Below the pieces are notes generated by a model. It was given only the letters and a program-made list of their open reading frames with translations. It made no database searches and was not told where the DNA came from. Positions 4,592 through 6,407 of a stretch of DNA of 6,407 nt are shown here, one piece after another. This stretch comes from Streptomyces sp. NRRL WC-3618 (GTDB lineage Bacteria > Actinomycetota > Actinomycetes > Streptomycetales > Streptomycetaceae). The stretch lies in assembly GCF_001280005.1 (NCBI RefSeq), contig NZ_LGDW01000133.1:1-6407 (forward strand), in the 5' to 3' direction. Position numbers and translations under genes: made by a program. Numbering within the stretch: position 1 is the first letter of the stretch; the number at the start of each line of letters is the position of its first letter.

Positions 4592-6407
4592 TCAGCCGAG
4601 CCGCGTCAGCTTCTTGTCGAAGCCGGGCTCGGTCAGGTCCTGCTGGAGCTGTACGGGTACCTTCACCGCGCCGCTCTTGCCGTCGCCCACGGTGAGGGAG
4701 CCCACCTGGGTGCCCGCCTTGGCGGAGTGCGGCAGGTCGTCGGCGGCGGCGAACGACAGCTCGACCTTCCGTCCGGCCCAGCCGACCGCCGTGACGTCCT
4801 TCGACAGCACGACCGGTGTCCGGCCGCCGAGCCCGTCGTCGACGTATCCGACGACGTCGCCCTTCTTCAGGATCTTCGACGAGAGCAGCGCCTCCCGGGC
4901 GGCGATCATCGCGGTCTTGCTGACGTGGTTCACGGTGTCGATGATCGGCGCCGTGTGCTGGGCGAGGATCGCGCCGACGACGATGGCCGTCTCCCCGCCG
5001 ACCTCCTTGGTGGCGGCGAAGAGCAGGTTGCCGCCGGCGATGGAGGTGGTGCCGGTCTTGATGCCGATGCCGCCGTTGGCCGGGATGACCTCGTTGTAGT
5101 TGCGCCACTTCTTTCCCGACGGGTCGAACCAGAAGGGCTGCCTGGTGATGTCCATCAGCGCCGGCATCCGCACCAGCTGGTTGCCGAGCTTCACCTGGTC
5201 CTCGGCGGTGGAGAGGGTGCTCTCCTTGAGGCCGGAGGCGTCGGTGTAGACGGTGTTCTTCATGCCGAGTTCCTTGGCGGTGACGTTCATCTTCTTGATG
5301 AACGCGGCCTCGGTCCCCAGGTCCCAGCGGGCCAGCAGCCGCGCGATGTTGTTCGCGGACGGGATCATGACGGCCGACAACGCCTGCTTGAGGGTGAGGA
5401 CGTCGCCCTTGCGGACGGTGTCGAGGGTCGACTCGCCCTTGCCGTCCGTGTTGTAGCCGCCCTCCTTCTCGGCGGTCGCGTCGACCGTGATCTTCGGGCC
5501 CTCCTCGCCGACCTTCAGCGGGTGGTCCTTGAGGACGATGTACGCGGTCATCGCCTTGGCGACCGACCCGATGGCGACCGGCTTCTGCTCGCCGAACTTC
5601 CCCATGGTGCCGATGCCGTTGACGTCCATCCAGCCCTGGCCGTCGGACGGCCACGGCAGAGCGGCGGCCGTTCCGTCGAAGGTGTAGGAGTCCTTGGCGG
5701 TCAGCGTGAGCTCGGGGGCCGGCAGCGGACGCATCGCCTGTACGACTGCGAAGACGATCGCCAACAGGACGGCCACCGGCGACCAGATCTTGATACGCCG
5801 CGCGATCGTCCGCACCGCGGTGTCCCGGGGCGGCGGAGTGTTCGTCAGCTCGGCCAGCAGATCCAACGGCGGCAGCGGCGGCAACGGCTGCTGCGTCGTC
5901 CGCTCCGGCCCGACCTGCGGAATCGCGGCGGTGGCGTCGGCGGGGGTGACGGCGCCGGGTGTGGCAGCCGCCGACTTGGGCCGCGGAGCCCCGGGCACGG
6001 AGGGCGGCTCGGCGCCGGGCGGGGGCTTGCGGGTCGCCGGGTCGTCAAGCCGCTTCAGGGCTACGAATTTGCTGGTGCGTTCAGCAACGGGCTCGCTGTT
6101 GGCTTCCGCGTCGGCGTCTACGTCGGCTTTCGCGCCGGCGGCGGCGGTGGCGGCGGCGGTGGCGGCGGCGGCGGCGCCGGCGGTGGCGGCGGCGGAGTTG
6201 GCATCGGCCGCAGCGGAGGCGTTCGCGCGGGGGTCGGCGTCGCGCCTGTCGCCCTTGGGCTTCACGCGCGGGACGTCGCCCAGTTTGAGCATCCTCGTGG
6301 GCTGGTCGACGGGGGGTGCGGCGGGTGGACGGGGGGGGTTTGAGGGGGGGGGGGGGTGGGGTTGGGGGGGGTCATAGTGGGGGGGGTTTTTTGGGGGCGG
6401 GGGGTGG
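4592..6407 (-). CDS. Membrane-anchored D-alanyl-D-alanine carboxypeptidase (peptidase S11), 5'-partial
   Basis: This is a penicillin-binding serine peptidase that removes the terminal D-Ala of peptidoglycan stem peptides outside the membrane. Numbering from Met at 6292-6290, SxxK is S243-V-A-K246, SxN is S312-A-N314 and the KTG triad is K412-T-G414; all catalytic elements are intact. A β-rich PBP5-like C-terminal region (~475-566, KGDVVGYVDDGLGGRTPVV) follows. Unlike E. coli PBP5 there is no C-terminal amphipathic anchor. Instead one helix at ~169-186 (KIWSPVAVLLAIVFAVVQAM) follows a long cytoplasmic Ala/Pro-rich tail containing the segment ERTTQQPLPPLPPLDLLAEL. The frame has no stop from 6292 to the window end. 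The residues just upstream (PPVDQPTRMLKL) look like the VDQPT repeats I recall in Streptomyces homologues, and 6292 has no spaced Shine-Dalgarno. The true start is thus beyond the edge. Translation past about 6330 is unreliable because of G-runs. Confidence 0.9.
   Translation of the reverse strand, partial: HPPPPKNPPHYDPPQPHPPPPSNPPRPPAAPPVDQPTRMLKLGDVPRVKPKGDRRDADPRANASAAADANSAAATAGAAAAATAAATAAAGAKADVDADAEANSEPVAERTSKFVALKRLDDPATRKPPPGAEPPSVPGAPRPKSAAATPGAVTPADATAAIPQVGPERTTQQPLPPLPPLDLLAELTNTPPPRDTAVRTIARRIKIWSPVAVLLAIVFAVVQAMRPLPAPELTLTAKDSYTFDGTAAALPWPSDGQGWMDVNGIGTMGKFGEQKPVAIGSVAKAMTAYIVLKDHPLKVGEEGPKITVDATAEKEGGYNTDGKGESTLDTVRKGDVLTLKQALSAVMIPSANNIARLLARWDLGTEAAFIKKMNVTAKELGMKNTVYTDASGLKESTLSTAEDQVKLGNQLVRMPALMDITRQPFWFDPSGKKWRNYNEVIPANGGIGIKTGTTSIAGGNLLFAATKEVGGETAIVVGAILAQHTAPIIDTVNHVSKTAMIAAREALLSSKILKKGDVVGYVDDGLGGRTPVVLSKDVTAVGWAGRKVELSFAAADDLPHSAKAGTQVGSLTVGDGKSGAVKVPVQLQQDLTEPGFDKKLTRLG
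6136..6195. repeat. GGC/GCC triplet microsatellite encoding a poly-Ala tract
   Basis: About 60 bases consist almost entirely of GGC units interrupted by GGT and GCC. On the minus strand they encode Ala runs broken by Thr and Gly (residues ~33-53 of the carboxypeptidase, counted from the Met at 6292). It lies in the cytoplasmic tail, where length is unlikely to affect catalysis. Slippage could vary its length between strains, and assembly errors are also likely here. Confidence 0.75.
6331..6407. other. Poly-G-rich terminal stretch, probable sequencing or assembly artefact
   Basis: Runs of 7-13 G alternate with isolated T, TT, TTT or a short GTCATAGTG-like break. This is unlike the balanced G/C composition of the rest of the window and encodes mostly Pro on the minus strand. 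Two-colour Illumina chemistry reports absent signal as G, so contig ends can degrade into such runs. The true coding sequence of the carboxypeptidase tail probably differs here. Confidence 0.65.

Noticed and set aside
6290..6292. ATG at 6292 as the true start of the carboxypeptidase
   Set aside because: There is no spaced Shine-Dalgarno, the frame stays open to the edge, and the residues immediately upstream (VDQPT) look like part of the family's tail.
6311..6407. G-quadruplex or regulatory G-tract
   Set aside because: The runs fit a sequencing or assembly artefact better, and they sit inside the open frame of the carboxypeptidase.
1..6407. Mobile elements, CRISPR arrays, defence or biosynthetic clusters, tRNA or rRNA
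   Set aside because: I saw no transposase or integrase motifs, no regularly spaced repeats, and no RNA gene signatures on either strand.

Overview
The window is very GC-rich with strong G/C bias at third codon positions, GTG starts, TAGCGT-like -10 hexamers and protein families typical of Streptomyces or a close filamentous actinomycete. It is chromosomal in character: there is no transposase, phage gene, CRISPR array, tRNA or rRNA. The last ~75 bases dissolve into G-runs and look like a low-quality contig end.

Layout. (1) Positions 1-208 form a divergent intergenic region. A minus-strand gene appears to start at position 5 (ATG with a good Shine-Dalgarno) and leave the window on the left. 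Between the two starts lie two TACCGCGG sites and an 11-bp-period tandem repeat. (2) 209-991 (+) encodes a DUF347/COG4705-type multi-pass membrane protein with a clear fourfold W-x9-G-x4-D repeat. Its tail runs directly into the remains of a GNAT acetyltransferase (922-1454, +). The acetyltransferase lacks its first strand and carries a frameshift near 1245-1260, so this junction looks like an old deletion. (3) 1542-2429 (+) encodes a MerR-family regulator with a GyrI-like effector domain, preceded by a textbook MerR-type promoter/operator with a 19-bp spacer, so it is probably autoregulated. A hairpin follows it. (4) 2669-4483 (+) encodes a large polytopic membrane protein with GT-C-like features and an extracytoplasmic C-terminal domain. 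Upstream of it lie a GTCAC-N6-GTCAC site of the kind bound by actinobacterial OmpR-family regulators and a TAGCGT -10. (5) A perfect 25-bp inverted repeat (4516-4566) separates it from the convergent gene. (6) 4592-6407 (-), open at its 5' end, encodes a membrane-anchored D-alanyl-D-alanine carboxypeptidase (peptidase S11) with a long Ala/Pro-rich N-terminal tail.

The two large right-hand genes both concern the cell envelope (a candidate polyprenyl-sugar-dependent glycosyltransferase and a peptidoglycan carboxypeptidase). They are convergent, not an operon. I see no unmistakable new multi-gene system. The points most worth a second look are the membrane-protein/acetyltransferase junction, the tandem regulatory sites, and the carboxypeptidase N-terminal tail.
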